Assembly: GCF_900156505.1 (NCBI RefSeq)
Contig: NZ_FTPR01000002.1
Span: forward strand, 558,001-622,000
Length of the DNA stretch: 64,000 nt
Source: Yoonia rosea
Lineage (GTDB): Bacteria > Pseudomonadota > Alphaproteobacteria > Rhodobacterales > Rhodobacteraceae
Direction of reading: 5' to 3'
The notes below the pieces were generated by a model, which saw only the letters and a program-made list of their open reading frames with translations, did not search any database and was not told where the DNA came from. A program made the position numbers and the translations under genes. Numbering within the stretch: the first letter of the stretch is position 1; the number at the start of each line of letters is the position of its first letter. Positions 43,163 through 52,658 of the stretch are shown one piece after another.

Positions 43163-43965
43163 CCGAAAAGCCTTGGCGCTGCTTGCAACAACGCCAGAGC
43201 CGTCGCCCCCGCCGAGGTGGTCGCGATTGCATTGGCTTCCGAGCGGATCAGAAACAAGCGGATCAGCTTTTCCTCTTCTGCAGGGGTCGCAATCTGTGAC
43301 AAATCATCTGTCCCAAGAACCGACCTTGCCCGCTCTTGGAAAATCTCGCGCTGCCTATCAATATCAATGCTTGAAATGCTTTCAGGCAGCCCGAGCGCCG
43401 TTTGAAAAACAGACCGAAGCGGGGCGTTTCCCATGATCGCAAACCATTGGCCGTTGTTGGTTGACGTCCGATCAAGGACATCCGCAAGGCCGGAATTGAC
43501 ATTGCGCGCCAGACGCAGGTCGTTGTTCTGATCGCCGATCGCGCGGGCGAATTGCTGGCTTTCGAACCGGTCAACGATATCTCCGGCAAAACTGCTGAAT
43601 ACGGTGTTCGGTATGGCGCTGTCCCCGAAACCGAACGCGCGGCTGAAGTCCGCATAGCGGTTATCGGCCAGACGATTGGCAAGTGCGTCATCTGCCGTGG
43701 TGCCATCTTCCAATATTTTCTGGATGAACGCACGGTTGTTGATATCTTCATCCAGTCCAAAGGCACCAAGGGCGACCGCCAAAAGCTGGCGGTCGCCGAC
43801 CAGATCAGCGGCGGTGCGCACTGATCCGATGTTTTCGCGAAAGTAATCGGTTGCGCGCTGGATCGGGCGGCTTTCGGCAAAGGCTGTTTCTTGCGCCTCG
43901 GCAGTCCTTTCCAAAAAACGCCAGCCAACATAGCCCGTCAGGGGGAGGACAGGTTGGAAACTCAT
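43159..43965 (-). CDS. DUF1217-family protein of the flagellar locus
   Basis: 268 residues, soluble-looking, mostly helical, with the repeated pattern of DUF1217 (QRATDYFRENIGSVRTAADLVGDRQLLAVALGAFGLDEDINNRAFIQKIL is its typical segment). Family function is unknown; it occurs with flagellar genes in alphaproteobacteria. It ends the operon flgJ-flgN-fliC-flaF-flbT-DUF1217 and overlaps flbT by 4 bp, so a link with flagellin production is inferred. Confidence 0.85.
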   Translation of the reverse strand: MSFQPVLPLTGYVGWRFLERTAEAQETAFAESRPIQRATDYFRENIGSVRTAADLVGDRQLLAVALGAFGLDEDINNRAFIQKILEDGTTADDALANRLADNRYADFSRAFGFGDSAIPNTVFSSFAGDIVDRFESQQFARAIGDQNNDLRLARNVNSGLADVLDRTSTNNGQWFAIMGNAPLRSVFQTALGLPESISSIDIDRQREIFQERARSVLGTDDLSQIATPAEEEKLIRLFLIRSEANAIATTSAGATALALLQAAPRLFG

Positions 43966-44366
43966 TGTGGTGCTGTCCCCAAAAGACGCGCCTCACGTTG
44001 CAGCAGATTGCGCAGTGATTTGAGAGCGCGATAGAAATCCAGACGGCCAACCGCCTCGGTCGCATGATCAAGATGGGTGCGGCTGTCATCATCACGGAGT
44101 GCTTGGCTCAATTGCTCGATTCCGCGTAGGATTTGCAATTTCGCATCTTCCTCTTCCACGTCACCAGACAATACGAGTTGTGCGATGTAACAGACCCGGC
44201 GCACAGGTGTGTTGACCTCATCCGGGCGGATCGCATCGCGCAGGCGCAAGATATTCGCGTTCGGCGTCAGGATCGATAGCCTGCTCCGACGGTCGCCGTT
44301 TTCAATGACGGCACCATTCACCAAAACCCGCTCTCTTGGGTTCAATTTGAGCACAAGGCCCGACAT
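43962..44366 (-). CDS. flbT: Flagellin post-transcriptional regulator FlbT
   Basis: 134 residues. MSGLVLKLNPRERVLVNGAVIENGDRRSRLSILTPNANILRL is the FlbT N-terminal beta domain, and RRVCYIAQLVLSGDVEEEDA is also characteristic. In Caulobacter FlbT binds the fliC 5' leader and limits its translation until the hook is finished. ATG 44366 overlaps the flaF stop by one base (TGATG). Confidence 0.95.
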   Translation of the reverse strand: MSGLVLKLNPRERVLVNGAVIENGDRRSRLSILTPNANILRLRDAIRPDEVNTPVRRVCYIAQLVLSGDVEEEDAKLQILRGIEQLSQALRDDDSRTHLDHATEAVGRLDFYRALKSLRNLLQREARLLGTAPQ

Positions 44367-44740
44367 CAAACCCGCTCCTGCCCATTAAGGCCGCGGAGTA
44401 CAGCCATGTTGATATCAATCAGCGCAGCAATGTCGGCTTTTTTGCGAATAATCTGCTGGGTGTGCAGGTCGGTAAACTCAGCGAGATAGAAGATCTGGGC
44501 GCGCAATTCCTTTGGAAGGGCATTGCCCTTGTCAGCCACGTCAATCGCCATCGTGTTCCACATGCGGCGGTTGTCATGCAGCGCGGCCATCAGTTTCGGG
44601 AAATCCTGGCGACTGGCGTTGCGCAGCTTTTGGAGGCGTGACGTAATCTGTGTAATCAGTTGTGCCTCGACTGAGCGCGTCGTGCGGATGGCAAATTGTG
44701 TAGGGGCATAGCCTTGCTGGGCTTGTTCAATAACGTTCAC
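44366..44740 (-). CDS. flaF: Flagellin secretion/translation regulator FlaF
   Basis: 124 residues, helical, with the conserved beginning NVIEQAQQGYAPTQFAIRTTRSVEAQLI and the later RRMWNTMAIDVADKGNALP...AQIFYLAEFTDLHTQQI. FlaF pairs with FlbT to control flagellin. GTG 44740 behind GGAAAGGA is the start; the frame is open to 44827 across the fliC terminator and that extension is rejected. A perfect 9-bp hairpin separates it from fliC. Confidence 0.93.
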   Translation of the reverse strand: MNVIEQAQQGYAPTQFAIRTTRSVEAQLITQITSRLQKLRNASRQDFPKLMAALHDNRRMWNTMAIDVADKGNALPKELRAQIFYLAEFTDLHTQQIIRKKADIAALIDINMAVLRGLNGQERV

Positions 44741-44802
44741 GCGTGGGTCCTTTCCGGCGCAATGTGGACGAGGCCCGATTTTATCGTGGCCATGAGGATA
44801 AG

Positions 44803-44828
44803 GGTGGCGCCAATGTGATGGCGCCACC
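44803..44828 (-). terminator. Perfect 9-bp hairpin 8 bp after the fliC stop
   Basis: GGTGGCGCC-N8-GGCGCCACC, nine perfect mostly G-C pairs. On the fliC strand it is followed by CTTATCCTC rather than a clean T-run, so it may be a leaky terminator or an mRNA 3'-end stabiliser, keeping fliC mRNA abundant over flaF-flbT-DUF1217. Confidence 0.75.
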
Positions 44829-44836
44829 GCTTGTTT

Positions 44837-46375
44837 TTACCGGAACAAAGACAAGATGGTCTGCGGCGCCTGGTTCGCAATCGAGAGTGATTGCACACCC
44901 AACTGCTGCTGGACCTGCAACGCCTGCAGGCGTGCTGATGTTTCTTCCATATCAGCGTCAACCAACGCACCGATGCCGGACCGGAGCGAATCTGTCAGCT
45001 TCGAGATAAAGTCTGACTGGGTTTCGATCCGGCCTTGGCTGGAACCAAAAGATGCAGCGGCATCAATTGTTGTGTCGATATATGTTTCGATGTTGGCAAG
45101 GGCCGCAGCCACGCCTTCATCTGTCGTCACGTCCAGTTTATCCAGCCCAACGAGCCCACCAGTTGCTGTACCACCTGCAGCACCATCGTCTGTGAGGGTC
45201 TGAGCGGCGCCATCATTGTCGATTTGCAGGATCCATGCGCCTGTTGCTTCATCCTGCGTCACGCGTGTCGAGATATTTTCAATACCCGCTCCGTCAATGA
45301 CAGTCTTCAAACCACGCGCGACATCTTCGAAGGTCTCGTTCGGGCCTGCGATATAGTCATAGCTTACGCCACCAATGCTCGCGCGGTAGCTGTCACCTTC
45401 GGAAACACCTGCCGTCGTTGAAAACGCGAGCTCGGACGCGCGGGCGTTGATCGTCTGCGTATTTGTTGTTGCCGCCGCCGCTGTCACGCCATTTGCCTGG
45501 AGGGCAAAAGTCGCAGCGCCGTTGCCGCTTGTATTGACTTGGACGTCATCGAACTTCGAGGTCGAGCTGATCGAAATCACTGATGCGGTTACATCTGCTG
45601 TGATGTCTTCAATGCCTGCTGCGTTGATCGCGGCAGTCAAGCCGGCCGCCAAGTCATCGGTGGCTGTCGTCGTGGTTGTAAAGCTGACGGTTTCGCCCGC
45701 GATCTGGAAGTTATAAGTCTGGCCGGCAACAATTGTACCTGCAACTGTTGCTTCCAGAATGTTTGCACCATTCGAGAATGCGTCGCCGGTGCCGTCAGCG
45801 GCAAGGTTGCCCCCAAGTGTGGTTGTCACGTTGTCAGCCAGCGTTGCCCCGGTCCCGTAGACACCCGCATCGGTGCTCAGGTCCTGGCGGTCGACTGTGA
45901 TGTTGGACGGTGCGACCGTGCCATCGCTGGAACGATCCAGTGAGGACAGAATATTCACGCTTTGCGTGCCGGACAGCATGTTCAACCCGTTGAACTGCGC
46001 CGCACCAACCACCGATGCGATCTGGTCAGAGATCGCCTTTACATCCGACTGGAGTTTTGTGCGATCGACGTTCTCGCCCTGCGCTGCAACGATCTTTTCT
46101 TTCATGTTGTTGAGCAGGTCTGTCACCGTTTCTGCCCCGTTGCGGGCAACTGCGACAGAGGATTCACCCAAAGACAGGCTCTCGGAAATGGCTTTAAAGC
46201 CTTTGACGTCTGATTCCATCACCTTGGAAATCGCCCAAACGGCCGAATTGTCCTTGGCCGAAGCGACATCTTTACCGGTTGAGATCATTGATTGTGTTTT
46301 GGAGAGATCGTTGTTGATCGACTTGAGCGTTTGCAGCGCAACCATTGCGCTGTTGTTGGTCAAAATACTGGACAT
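44837..46375 (-). CDS. fliC: Flagellin FliC
   Basis: 512 residues, the filament subunit. N-terminal MSSILTNNSAMVALQTLKSINNDLSKTQSMISTGKDVASAKD and the C-terminal EETSARLQALQVQQQLGVQSLSIANQAPQTILSLFR are D0/D1 helices. The variable centre (about 150-420) is Thr/Ala-rich and contains two flagellin-insertion-like copies (ITADVTASVISIS and ENISTRVTQDEATGAWILQID contexts), making it longer than the 380-430 residues of many alphaproteobacterial flagellins. No Cys. Upstream gap of 203 bp carries the promoter and an inverted repeat. Confidence 0.97.
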   Translation of the reverse strand: MSSILTNNSAMVALQTLKSINNDLSKTQSMISTGKDVASAKDNSAVWAISKVMESDVKGFKAISESLSLGESSVAVARNGAETVTDLLNNMKEKIVAAQGENVDRTKLQSDVKAISDQIASVVGAAQFNGLNMLSGTQSVNILSSLDRSSDGTVAPSNITVDRQDLSTDAGVYGTGATLADNVTTTLGGNLAADGTGDAFSNGANILEATVAGTIVAGQTYNFQIAGETVSFTTTTTATDDLAAGLTAAINAAGIEDITADVTASVISISSTSKFDDVQVNTSGNGAATFALQANGVTAAAATTNTQTINARASELAFSTTAGVSEGDSYRASIGGVSYDYIAGPNETFEDVARGLKTVIDGAGIENISTRVTQDEATGAWILQIDNDGAAQTLTDDGAAGGTATGGLVGLDKLDVTTDEGVAAALANIETYIDTTIDAAASFGSSQGRIETQSDFISKLTDSLRSGIGALVDADMEETSARLQALQVQQQLGVQSLSIANQAPQTILSLFR

Positions 46376-46467
46376 AAGTTATGGTCCTTCATGTGTGGCG
46401 CTTTGCACCGGGTTGGTTGGAAACTCCGCAAATTTACTGCGGTGCGATGCGTCATTCTGACGGAAAT

Positions 46468-46489
46468 CACCGGTGACTTCGTACCGGTG
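46468..46489. promoter_or_regulatory. Inverted repeat upstream of fliC
   Basis: CACCGGT-GACTTCGT-ACCGGTG, perfect 7-base arms around eight bases, 93-114 bp before the fliC start. A shorter repeat CCGCA-N7-TGCGG (46425-46441) lies closer and may be in the 5' leader, where FlbT is known to act in Caulobacter. No clear sigma-28 or sigma-54 promoter was found. Confidence 0.4.
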
Positions 46490-46578
46490 CGCCTTTGTGG
46501 CGATGGGGCATGAATAGCCAATCCAGGCTGAACAACCTCTTAACTCAACCCTTCAAAATAAAGAGAATTTGACTGAAA

Positions 46579-46920
46579 TCAGGCCTTTCTCTCGAGTGCT
46601 GGGTTCTGGGTGCGGACATGTTCAAGACGGCCTGCGTTGTCATAAACGCTCAAACCGCTTTTCACGTTCTGAAGTGCGGCAAGACGCTCGCCCGCGGCGG
46701 CGACCCCTTTGATTGCAGCCGCCAACAGCGCAAGATTCTCGTCCATCTTTTGACGCAGAGGCCGCAAAACGTCTTTCGTTGGAATCGTGCTTTCCAGCTG
46801 TACCAGCAGGTCTTCTTTTTGCTGCACGAACGTGGCCAACACCTCGAAATCCGCCGAAATCAGCGCTTCGCGTTCCTGATCCAGTAACTTATGTAGTTGG
46901 GTGACGACCGTATTAAGCAA
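46579..46920 (-). CDS. flgN: FlgN-like export chaperone
   Basis: 113 residues, all-helical (VVTQLHKLLDQEREALISADFEVLATFVQQKEDLLVQLE), fitting FlgN, the chaperone of FlgK and FlgL. The only good start in frame is TTG 46920, with AAGG nine bases upstream, because a stop lies a few codons further; it overlaps flgJ by 8 bp. It sits between flgJ and fliC. Confidence 0.75.
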   Translation of the reverse strand: MLNTVVTQLHKLLDQEREALISADFEVLATFVQQKEDLLVQLESTIPTKDVLRPLRQKMDENLALLAAAIKGVAAAGERLAALQNVKSGLSVYDNAGRLEHVRTQNPALERKA

Positions 46921-47206
46921 TGCTTCGGACCTTCATGGCCTCGAACAGCGCTTCGGCCAAGCCGATTCCCCCCGTCTTCACCATTTCCTGCGCCTGCGCT
47001 TCTCTCAGGAACGAAGCAAAATGTTCTTCGCCTGCGCCGCCACCAAATGTGTCACGCGGTTTACCGACGCCTGCGGATTTCAACATTTCCGCGAGAAAAG
47101 TAGCCTCCATCTTTTGGGCGGCATCACGCAGTTTCTCATCAGCCTGAATAAAGTCCGGCAGGTTGGGCGCGGGCCGTGGCGGTGGCAGATCAGTAATCAT
47201 TGTCAT
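46913..47206 (-). CDS. flgJ: Rod-binding protein, FlgJ N-terminal-domain type
   Basis: 97 residues. Matches only the rod-cap half of FlgJ: LRDAAQKMEATFLAEMLKSAG and the end MVKTGGIGLAEALFEAM. The muramidase half of enterobacterial FlgJ is absent, as usual in alphaproteobacteria, where a separate enzyme cuts peptidoglycan. GGAGAATCCG precedes ATG 47206. Divergent from fliK. Confidence 0.9.
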   Translation of the reverse strand: MTMITDLPPPRPAPNLPDFIQADEKLRDAAQKMEATFLAEMLKSAGVGKPRDTFGGGAGEEHFASFLREAQAQEMVKTGGIGLAEALFEAMKVRSIA

Positions 47207-47310
47207 CGGATTCTCCGGTTAGTGATCCGCGCAATTTGCCTGACGTTCCTAAACATTCAGTAAGTTTTTTGCGTCAAACAGAGGATCGAACAGACACAAT
47301 CGGAGAACCG

Positions 47311-48636
47311 ATGATTCCCTTGATCCTTTCCCAGTCGGGAACGACCACCGCACAAGCGCTGCCTGTAACCTCGGCCGGTATGGCCGCTGCGGATGGCCCG
47401 ACCTTCGATGAGATGATGCTGGCGGCAGCGCAGGCGGGCGATGACGCCCAAAGCGATGCGGGTGACGGCGTCTTGGGTGCCGCTGTTGTTGTTGACGCTG
47501 ACGTGCCCGCTGATGAAGCAGCGCCTGCACCTGCGCTGACAAAGGCTGCTCAGCGCGCGGCCGAGCAGCCCATTTCTGTGCCAACCCCTTTGCCAACTTC
47601 CGTGCCGGTGAACGTGGCAGAAGTGGATCAGGATCGTGCGCCTGCATTGCCGGTCCCAAAGGCAGAAAAAACGCCCATGTTGCTACGTGAGGGCGCGACG
47701 CTGCCCGCGGCTGCACGCGAAGGGAACATAGAAAAACAGCCCGATCAGCCCGCGCCGGTGGTGCGCGAAAGTAAATCAACAGGCGCGTCCATCGCGCAAT
47801 CTGTGATTGAGGGGCGCTTGCCGCTCAAGGGACTTGCCGAGACGCCACCTGTGCAACCGGCACGGCCAACACGGGCCAACGCCCCAAAGGCGGATGCGCC
47901 GCCAGCTGCGACACCTTTGCTTACGCCGGACAAACCCAAGGCTGAAAGCGTGGATCAGGCCAAAGATACGCGAAAGCCACAGTTCCAATTCGTGGAAGAA
48001 CAGCCACGGCGCCGGCGTGAAGAGGCGACACCACGGGCCACGCCAAACACGACGGCGCCCGCGATCGCGCATGTTGTTGCGGCACAGCCGCCAGCCGTTG
48101 CTTTGGCGCAGGCCGCGACGCAGGCGCAGCGCGAGATAACAGAAAAGGCACTTAAACCGGCGGATGTGGATAGTATTTTGTCGGCTATGCCTGCCGAACG
48201 GCATACCACGGCAGCCGGCACTTCGGTCCCTGTGGCTGCTGCTGCGACACCAGAAACAGCGCGGCAGGCGGCCGCGCAGTTAGCGGTGGCTGTCACGAAT
48301 AGCAACGGCAAGACAACGGAAATTGCGCTTAATCCGGAAGAACTAGGGCGGGTAAAACTCAGCCTGTCTGCGGCTGACGGTGTTATCACGGTGAACCTGT
48401 TGGCTGATCGCCCCGAAACACAGGATCTGCTGCGGCGGCACATTGATATGCTGGCGCAGGAGTTCCGTCAGCTTGGCTATACGTCAATTTCATTCTCGTT
48501 TGGCGAACAAAAGGGGCAGGCGCGGCCTGAGGCCAGCCCTGACGCGCAACCTGCCGAGCAAGAGACACACGACACCGTTCCAATCCCCCAAGTCACACCT
48601 GCTGTTGCCGCAGGTGGTCTCGATCTGCGCATTTAA
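47311..48636 (+). CDS. fliK: Flagellar hook-length control protein FliK
   Basis: 441 residues. A long Pro/Ala-rich disordered N-terminus, the ruler, is followed by a compact C-terminal domain (about 330-410) with TEIALNPEELGRVKLSLSAADGVITVNLLADRPETQDLLRRHIDML, the FliK-C signature that contacts FlhB. GGAG six bases before ATG 47311; an open frame begins at 47200 without a better site. It is followed 9 bp later by flgD. Confidence 0.93.
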   Translation: MIPLILSQSGTTTAQALPVTSAGMAAADGPTFDEMMLAAAQAGDDAQSDAGDGVLGAAVVVDADVPADEAAPAPALTKAAQRAAEQPISVPTPLPTSVPVNVAEVDQDRAPALPVPKAEKTPMLLREGATLPAAAREGNIEKQPDQPAPVVRESKSTGASIAQSVIEGRLPLKGLAETPPVQPARPTRANAPKADAPPAATPLLTPDKPKAESVDQAKDTRKPQFQFVEEQPRRRREEATPRATPNTTAPAIAHVVAAQPPAVALAQAATQAQREITEKALKPADVDSILSAMPAERHTTAAGTSVPVAAAATPETARQAAAQLAVAVTNSNGKTTEIALNPEELGRVKLSLSAADGVITVNLLADRPETQDLLRRHIDMLAQEFRQLGYTSISFSFGEQKGQARPEASPDAQPAEQETHDTVPIPQVTPAVAAGGLDLRI

Positions 48637-48645
48637 GGAGCAATC

Positions 48646-49311
48646 ATGGATATCACGCAACTTTCACAAACGACGGTCACACCGCCCAACCCGGGCGTGA
48701 CAGGTGCGACCGCGCAGATCAGTTCTGATTTTGAAACCTTCTTGAAGATGCTGACGGCGCAAATGCAGTACCAAGACCCGCTGAACCCGATTGATTCGAC
48801 CGACTATGCGACGCAGCTGGCAACCTTCTCAGGGGTCGAACAGGCGGTGCTGACGAATGATTTGTTGCGGTCCCTCAGCACCCAGATGACGACGGGGGGT
48901 TTGGTTGAAATGGCAGCACTTGTCGGCAAAGAGGTGCGCACAGAAGGGCCTGCCTACTTCAATGGCCAGCCAATGACACTGCTTGCGACCAGAACCGTGG
49001 CTTCTGACAGCGCAGAGCTTGTCGTGCGCAATGCCGCAGGCGGAGAGGTGCAGCGGCAGGCGGTCCCGACTGGTGCAGAGTCGGTGCAATGGGCGGGCGT
49101 TGGCCCCAATGGCACGCCCTTGCCAGCGGGGGTCTATCAATTCGAAATTCAGTCGAAATCGAATGGTCAGGTGATCGCGCAGAACCCCGTCGCAACCTAT
49201 AATACCGTGAACGAGGTACGGCTTGAGGGGGGCGTCACCATGTTGGTTCTGACGGGGGGGATCACTGTGGCAAGCGATCAGGTCACAGCGCTCCGTGATG
49301 CAGACAGCTAA
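48646..49311 (+). CDS. flgD: Hook-capping protein FlgD
   Basis: 221 residues. FETFLKMLTAQMQYQDPLNPIDSTDYATQLATFSGVEQ is the FlgD N-terminal signature; the C-terminal FlgD-Ig/tudor-like region includes LTGGITVASDQVTALRD. It caps the growing hook and is then removed. It overlaps the end of the convergent ubiB by 4 bp, and marks the right edge of the flagellar locus. Confidence 0.96.
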   Translation: MDITQLSQTTVTPPNPGVTGATAQISSDFETFLKMLTAQMQYQDPLNPIDSTDYATQLATFSGVEQAVLTNDLLRSLSTQMTTGGLVEMAALVGKEVRTEGPAYFNGQPMTLLATRTVASDSAELVVRNAAGGEVQRQAVPTGAESVQWAGVGPNGTPLPAGVYQFEIQSKSNGQVIAQNPVATYNTVNEVRLEGGVTMLVLTGGITVASDQVTALRDADS

Positions 49312-50837
49312 AGCAGCGAGATGCCCCAGATCGCGCCACTTGCCAGAACCGCGCCAAGCGCCATCCAAGATAACCGTGCGATGCGGCGTTGCGGTTTGGG
49401 CGGTGGCGGCGGATTGTTGAGCCGGATCAGCGCATCTTCGGCAAGCTTTGGCAACTGCGGACCAAAGCGCGACAGAATCCGCACGGTCTTGGCCAGATCA
49501 CGTATCAGCGCCTTGGGACCAATGCTTTCTTTGATGTAGTCTTCGACGACCGGTTTTGCGACATGCCAAATGTTCATACGCGGATCGAGTGACCGGGCCA
49601 CACCTTCGACCACCACCATTGTGCGTTGGAGCAAAATCAGCTCGGTGCGGGTTTCCATGCCGAAACGTTCGGTGACTTCAAACAGATAGCTTAGCAGGCG
49701 CGCCATCGAAATACGGCTCGCGTCCATGCCGAAAATCGGCTCGCCCACTGCGCGCAAAGCGCGGGCGAATTCATCAACATCGCGGTTTGCTGGCACATAG
49801 CCCGCCTCGAAATGCACCTCTGCGACGCGCTGGTAATCCTTACGGATAAAGCCGAAAAGGATCTCGGCATAGACGCGGCGGGTATATTCATCAATCCGCC
49901 CCATGATGCCGAAATCATAGGCGATGATATCCCCGTTGGCCGCAACCTTCAGGTTGCCTTGGTGCATGTCGCCGTGAAAGTAGCCGTCGCGCAGCGCATG
50001 GTTCAGGAAAAGTTGCAGCACGCGCGTGGCCAACACGACGCGATCGTGGCCCGCGGCATCAAGCGCTTCGTTCATCCCGATGTTCGTGCCTTCGGCCCAT
50101 TCCATCGTCATCACGCGGCGCCCCGACAGATGCCAATACACCTTAGGGACCTGAAAACCGGGATCACTTTCGGTATTCGCGGCAAATTCGGCTGCGGCCG
50201 AACTTTCCAATCGCAGGTCCAATTCGCCCATGACCACGCCTTCGAAATGGGTGATCACATCCATCGGGCGCAAACGGCGCGATGCGGGCGACAGAAACTC
50301 GATCGCCCGCGCAGCAAAGTAGAACGCGTCAATGTCGGTCCGGAACGCGCGCTCAATCCCGGGACGCAGGATTTTGACGGCAACGGCCTCGCCCGTGTCG
50401 GCCAGATGCGCTTTGTGCACCTGGGCGAGCGAGGCAGCTGCGACCGGTTCGGAGAAGGTCGAAAAGAGTTTATCAAAACTGCTGCCCAGCTCGGATTGGA
50501 TCGCCTTTTTCGCCTCTGCCATGGAAAACGGTGGCAGTTTGTCCTGTAGAACGCGCAATTGCACCGCCAGTTCGTCCCCCACCACATCGGGGCGGGTCGA
50601 CAGGATTTGACCGAACTTAATATAGGCCGGACCCAGCGCTTGCAGGGCACGCACCGCGGGCGGCATTGACACATCGCCTTTGTAGCCAAGCCATTGAAAC
50701 GGCCAAACCAATGTCCGGAACGTAATGCGCAGCAGCGGCCCCGCATCAAACGCATCCAGCACGACTTTCATCGCACCCGTGCGTTCGAATGTGGCACCTG
50801 TGCGGATCAGGCGGATGATATTGTGAGGGCCGCGCAT
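49308..50837 (-). CDS. ubiB: Ubiquinone biosynthesis protein UbiB
   Basis: 509 residues, atypical ABC1/ADCK kinase that supports ubiquinone synthesis at the membrane. The K-x-G-Q motif is LGPAYIKFGQILSTRPD; the alanine-rich loop AAASLAQVHKAHL and DFGIMGR metal motif follow; two TM helices lie at the C-terminus (RIARLSWMALGAVLASGAIWGISLL). ATG 50837 begins 1 bp after the ubiE stop; a longer frame is open into ubiE. Operon ubiE-ubiB. Confidence 0.96.
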   Translation of the reverse strand: MRGPHNIIRLIRTGATFERTGAMKVVLDAFDAGPLLRITFRTLVWPFQWLGYKGDVSMPPAVRALQALGPAYIKFGQILSTRPDVVGDELAVQLRVLQDKLPPFSMAEAKKAIQSELGSSFDKLFSTFSEPVAAASLAQVHKAHLADTGEAVAVKILRPGIERAFRTDIDAFYFAARAIEFLSPASRRLRPMDVITHFEGVVMGELDLRLESSAAAEFAANTESDPGFQVPKVYWHLSGRRVMTMEWAEGTNIGMNEALDAAGHDRVVLATRVLQLFLNHALRDGYFHGDMHQGNLKVAANGDIIAYDFGIMGRIDEYTRRVYAEILFGFIRKDYQRVAEVHFEAGYVPANRDVDEFARALRAVGEPIFGMDASRISMARLLSYLFEVTERFGMETRTELILLQRTMVVVEGVARSLDPRMNIWHVAKPVVEDYIKESIGPKALIRDLAKTVRILSRFGPQLPKLAEDALIRLNNPPPPPKPQRRIARLSWMALGAVLASGAIWGISLL

Positions 50838-50838
50838 G

Positions 50839-51591
50839 CTAGAGCTTCCACCCCGAATGCAGCGCCGCAACGCCCATTGTCAGGTTGCGATACTTGGCGT
50901 TGCCGAAACCAGCTTCACGCACCATCCCGAGGAAGGTTTCCTGATCGGGGAATTTGCGGATTGATTCGACCAGATACTGGTAGCTGTCACGATCCCCCGC
51001 GATCATCTGGCCCATGCGCGGGATCACGTTGAACGAATAGGCATCATATGCCGCCTGCATCATCGGGTTGGGCAGTTGGCTGAACTCCAACACCATCAAG
51101 CGGCCACCGGGTTTCAGGACACGGTAGGCCTCGTTCAGCGCCCCTTGCGGGCGCGTCACGTTCCGGATGCCAAAGCTGATGGTGTAGACGTCAAAGGTGT
51201 TCGCTTCGAAAGGCAGGGCCATTGCATCGCCCACAACCCAATCAAGGCTGTCCGACATCTGCGCGGCCTCGGCCCGTTTGCGACCCTCGACAAGCATGGA
51301 TTCGGTAATGTCGAGCACGGTCGAGTGCCCCCGCCCCGCACGTTTCAGAAAGCGGAACGAGATGTCACCGGTCCCGCCAGCCACATCCAAAAGGCGCTGT
51401 CCGGGACGCGGGGCCAGCCAATCCATCATCGCATCTTTCCAGATCCGGTGCACACCGCCCGACATCACGTCATTCATAATGTCGTACTTGCTCGCCACGG
51501 ACGAGAACACGCCTTGCACGCGGCCAGCTTTTTCATCCTCGCGGACGGTTTCGAACCCGAAGTGTGTGGTATTGTCTGCCTTGTCGGTCAT
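50839..51591 (-). CDS. ubiE: Ubiquinone/menaquinone C-methyltransferase UbiE
   Basis: 250 residues, class I SAM methyltransferase that C-methylates the quinone ring. Motif [40 protein letters not shown] and FGIRNVTRP are UbiE signatures; the sequence begins [40 protein letters not shown] 51591 is used; the frame is open to 51702. It is divergent from mutM, a common alphaproteobacterial arrangement. Confidence 0.97.
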   Translation of the reverse strand: MTDKADNTTHFGFETVREDEKAGRVQGVFSSVASKYDIMNDVMSGGVHRIWKDAMMDWLAPRPGQRLLDVAGGTGDISFRFLKRAGRGHSTVLDITESMLVEGRKRAEAAQMSDSLDWVVGDAMALPFEANTFDVYTISFGIRNVTRPQGALNEAYRVLKPGGRLMVLEFSQLPNPMMQAAYDAYSFNVIPRMGQMIAGDRDSYQYLVESIRKFPDQETFLGMVREAGFGNAKYRNLTMGVAALHSGWKL

Positions 51592-51744
51592 GTCATGCTT
51601 TCGCCTGAATACTGTCCCGAAAGGGGTTATACCCAAGCGGCGAAATAGACAAACTGTCAATGTGCCACGGCGCACGAATGGGGACGACAAGGGACGCTGC
51701 AATGCCTATGTAGTGGGCCACAGTAAAAATACAGATGACATAAA

Positions 51745-52596
51745 ATGCCCGAACTGCCCGAAGTCGAAACTGTCAAAGCCGGCATTGCCCCCGTGATGGA
51801 GGGTCTTGTGATTGCGCGCGCCGAGGTGAACCGCCCCGATCTGCGCTGGCCGTTTCCCGAGCGGATGGCCGAGCGGCTGACAGGGCAGCGCGTTCTGGGG
51901 CTACGCCGGCGCTCGAAATACATCCTTGTTGATCTGGCAAGCGCCGAGACACTTTTGATCCATCTTGGCATGTCGGGCCGCATGCTGATCTCTGGACATA
52001 CGGTGGGGGAATTCCATCACCCGCACCCGGTGCCTGCCAAACACGATCACGTTGTCTTCCATATGGAGAACGGCGCGCGGATCACCTTCAACGATGCACG
52101 CCGCTTTGGCGCGATGGACCTGATGGAGACAGCGCGTCAGGAAGATCACTGGCTGATCCGTGATCTGGGGCCGGAGCCTTTGGGCAATGCGTTCAACGAA
52201 ACCTATCTCGTAGAACGCCTGAAAGGGCGCAACACGCCCATTAAATCGGCGCTGCTGGATCAGCGGATCGTGTCGGGGCTTGGCAATATATATGTCTGCG
52301 AAGTGCTGTTTCGCGCCGGTATTCACCCCGCGCGCAAGGCAGGGCGCATCAGTGCTGCGCGTGTTGCCTCTTTGGTGCCGCTGATCCGCGATGTGTTGTC
52401 CGAAGCGATTGCCGCGGGCGGGTCATCCTTGCGCGATTACCGGCAATCCGATGGAGAGCTTGGGTATTTCCAGCATGTTTTTCAGGTCTACGACCGCGCA
52501 GGAAAACCCTGCGTAACCCACGGATGCGACAAGACAATCACCCGAATCGTGCAGTCCGGAAGATCATCTTTCTTTTGTCCGCAATGCCAAAGATAG
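51745..52596 (+). CDS. mutM: Formamidopyrimidine-DNA glycosylase (Fpg/MutM)
   Basis: 283 residues. Removes 8-oxoguanine and FapyG. Catalytic Pro2 and Glu3 in [10 protein letters not shown], the Lys near residue 60 (SKYILVDL), the H2TH region ([36 protein letters not shown]) and the C-terminal zinc finger with Cys pairs (C-x4-C and FFCPQCQR) are all present. Full length. Confidence 0.98.
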   Translation: MPELPEVETVKAGIAPVMEGLVIARAEVNRPDLRWPFPERMAERLTGQRVLGLRRRSKYILVDLASAETLLIHLGMSGRMLISGHTVGEFHHPHPVPAKHDHVVFHMENGARITFNDARRFGAMDLMETARQEDHWLIRDLGPEPLGNAFNETYLVERLKGRNTPIKSALLDQRIVSGLGNIYVCEVLFRAGIHPARKAGRISAARVASLVPLIRDVLSEAIAAGGSSLRDYRQSDGELGYFQHVFQVYDRAGKPCVTHGCDKTITRIVQSGRSSFFCPQCQR

Positions 52597-52658
52597 CTTG
52601 ATCCGCCCGCCTGCTTTGCTAAGCCTTGAGGTCTGACCGGCGCAACAGGATGAGCAGA

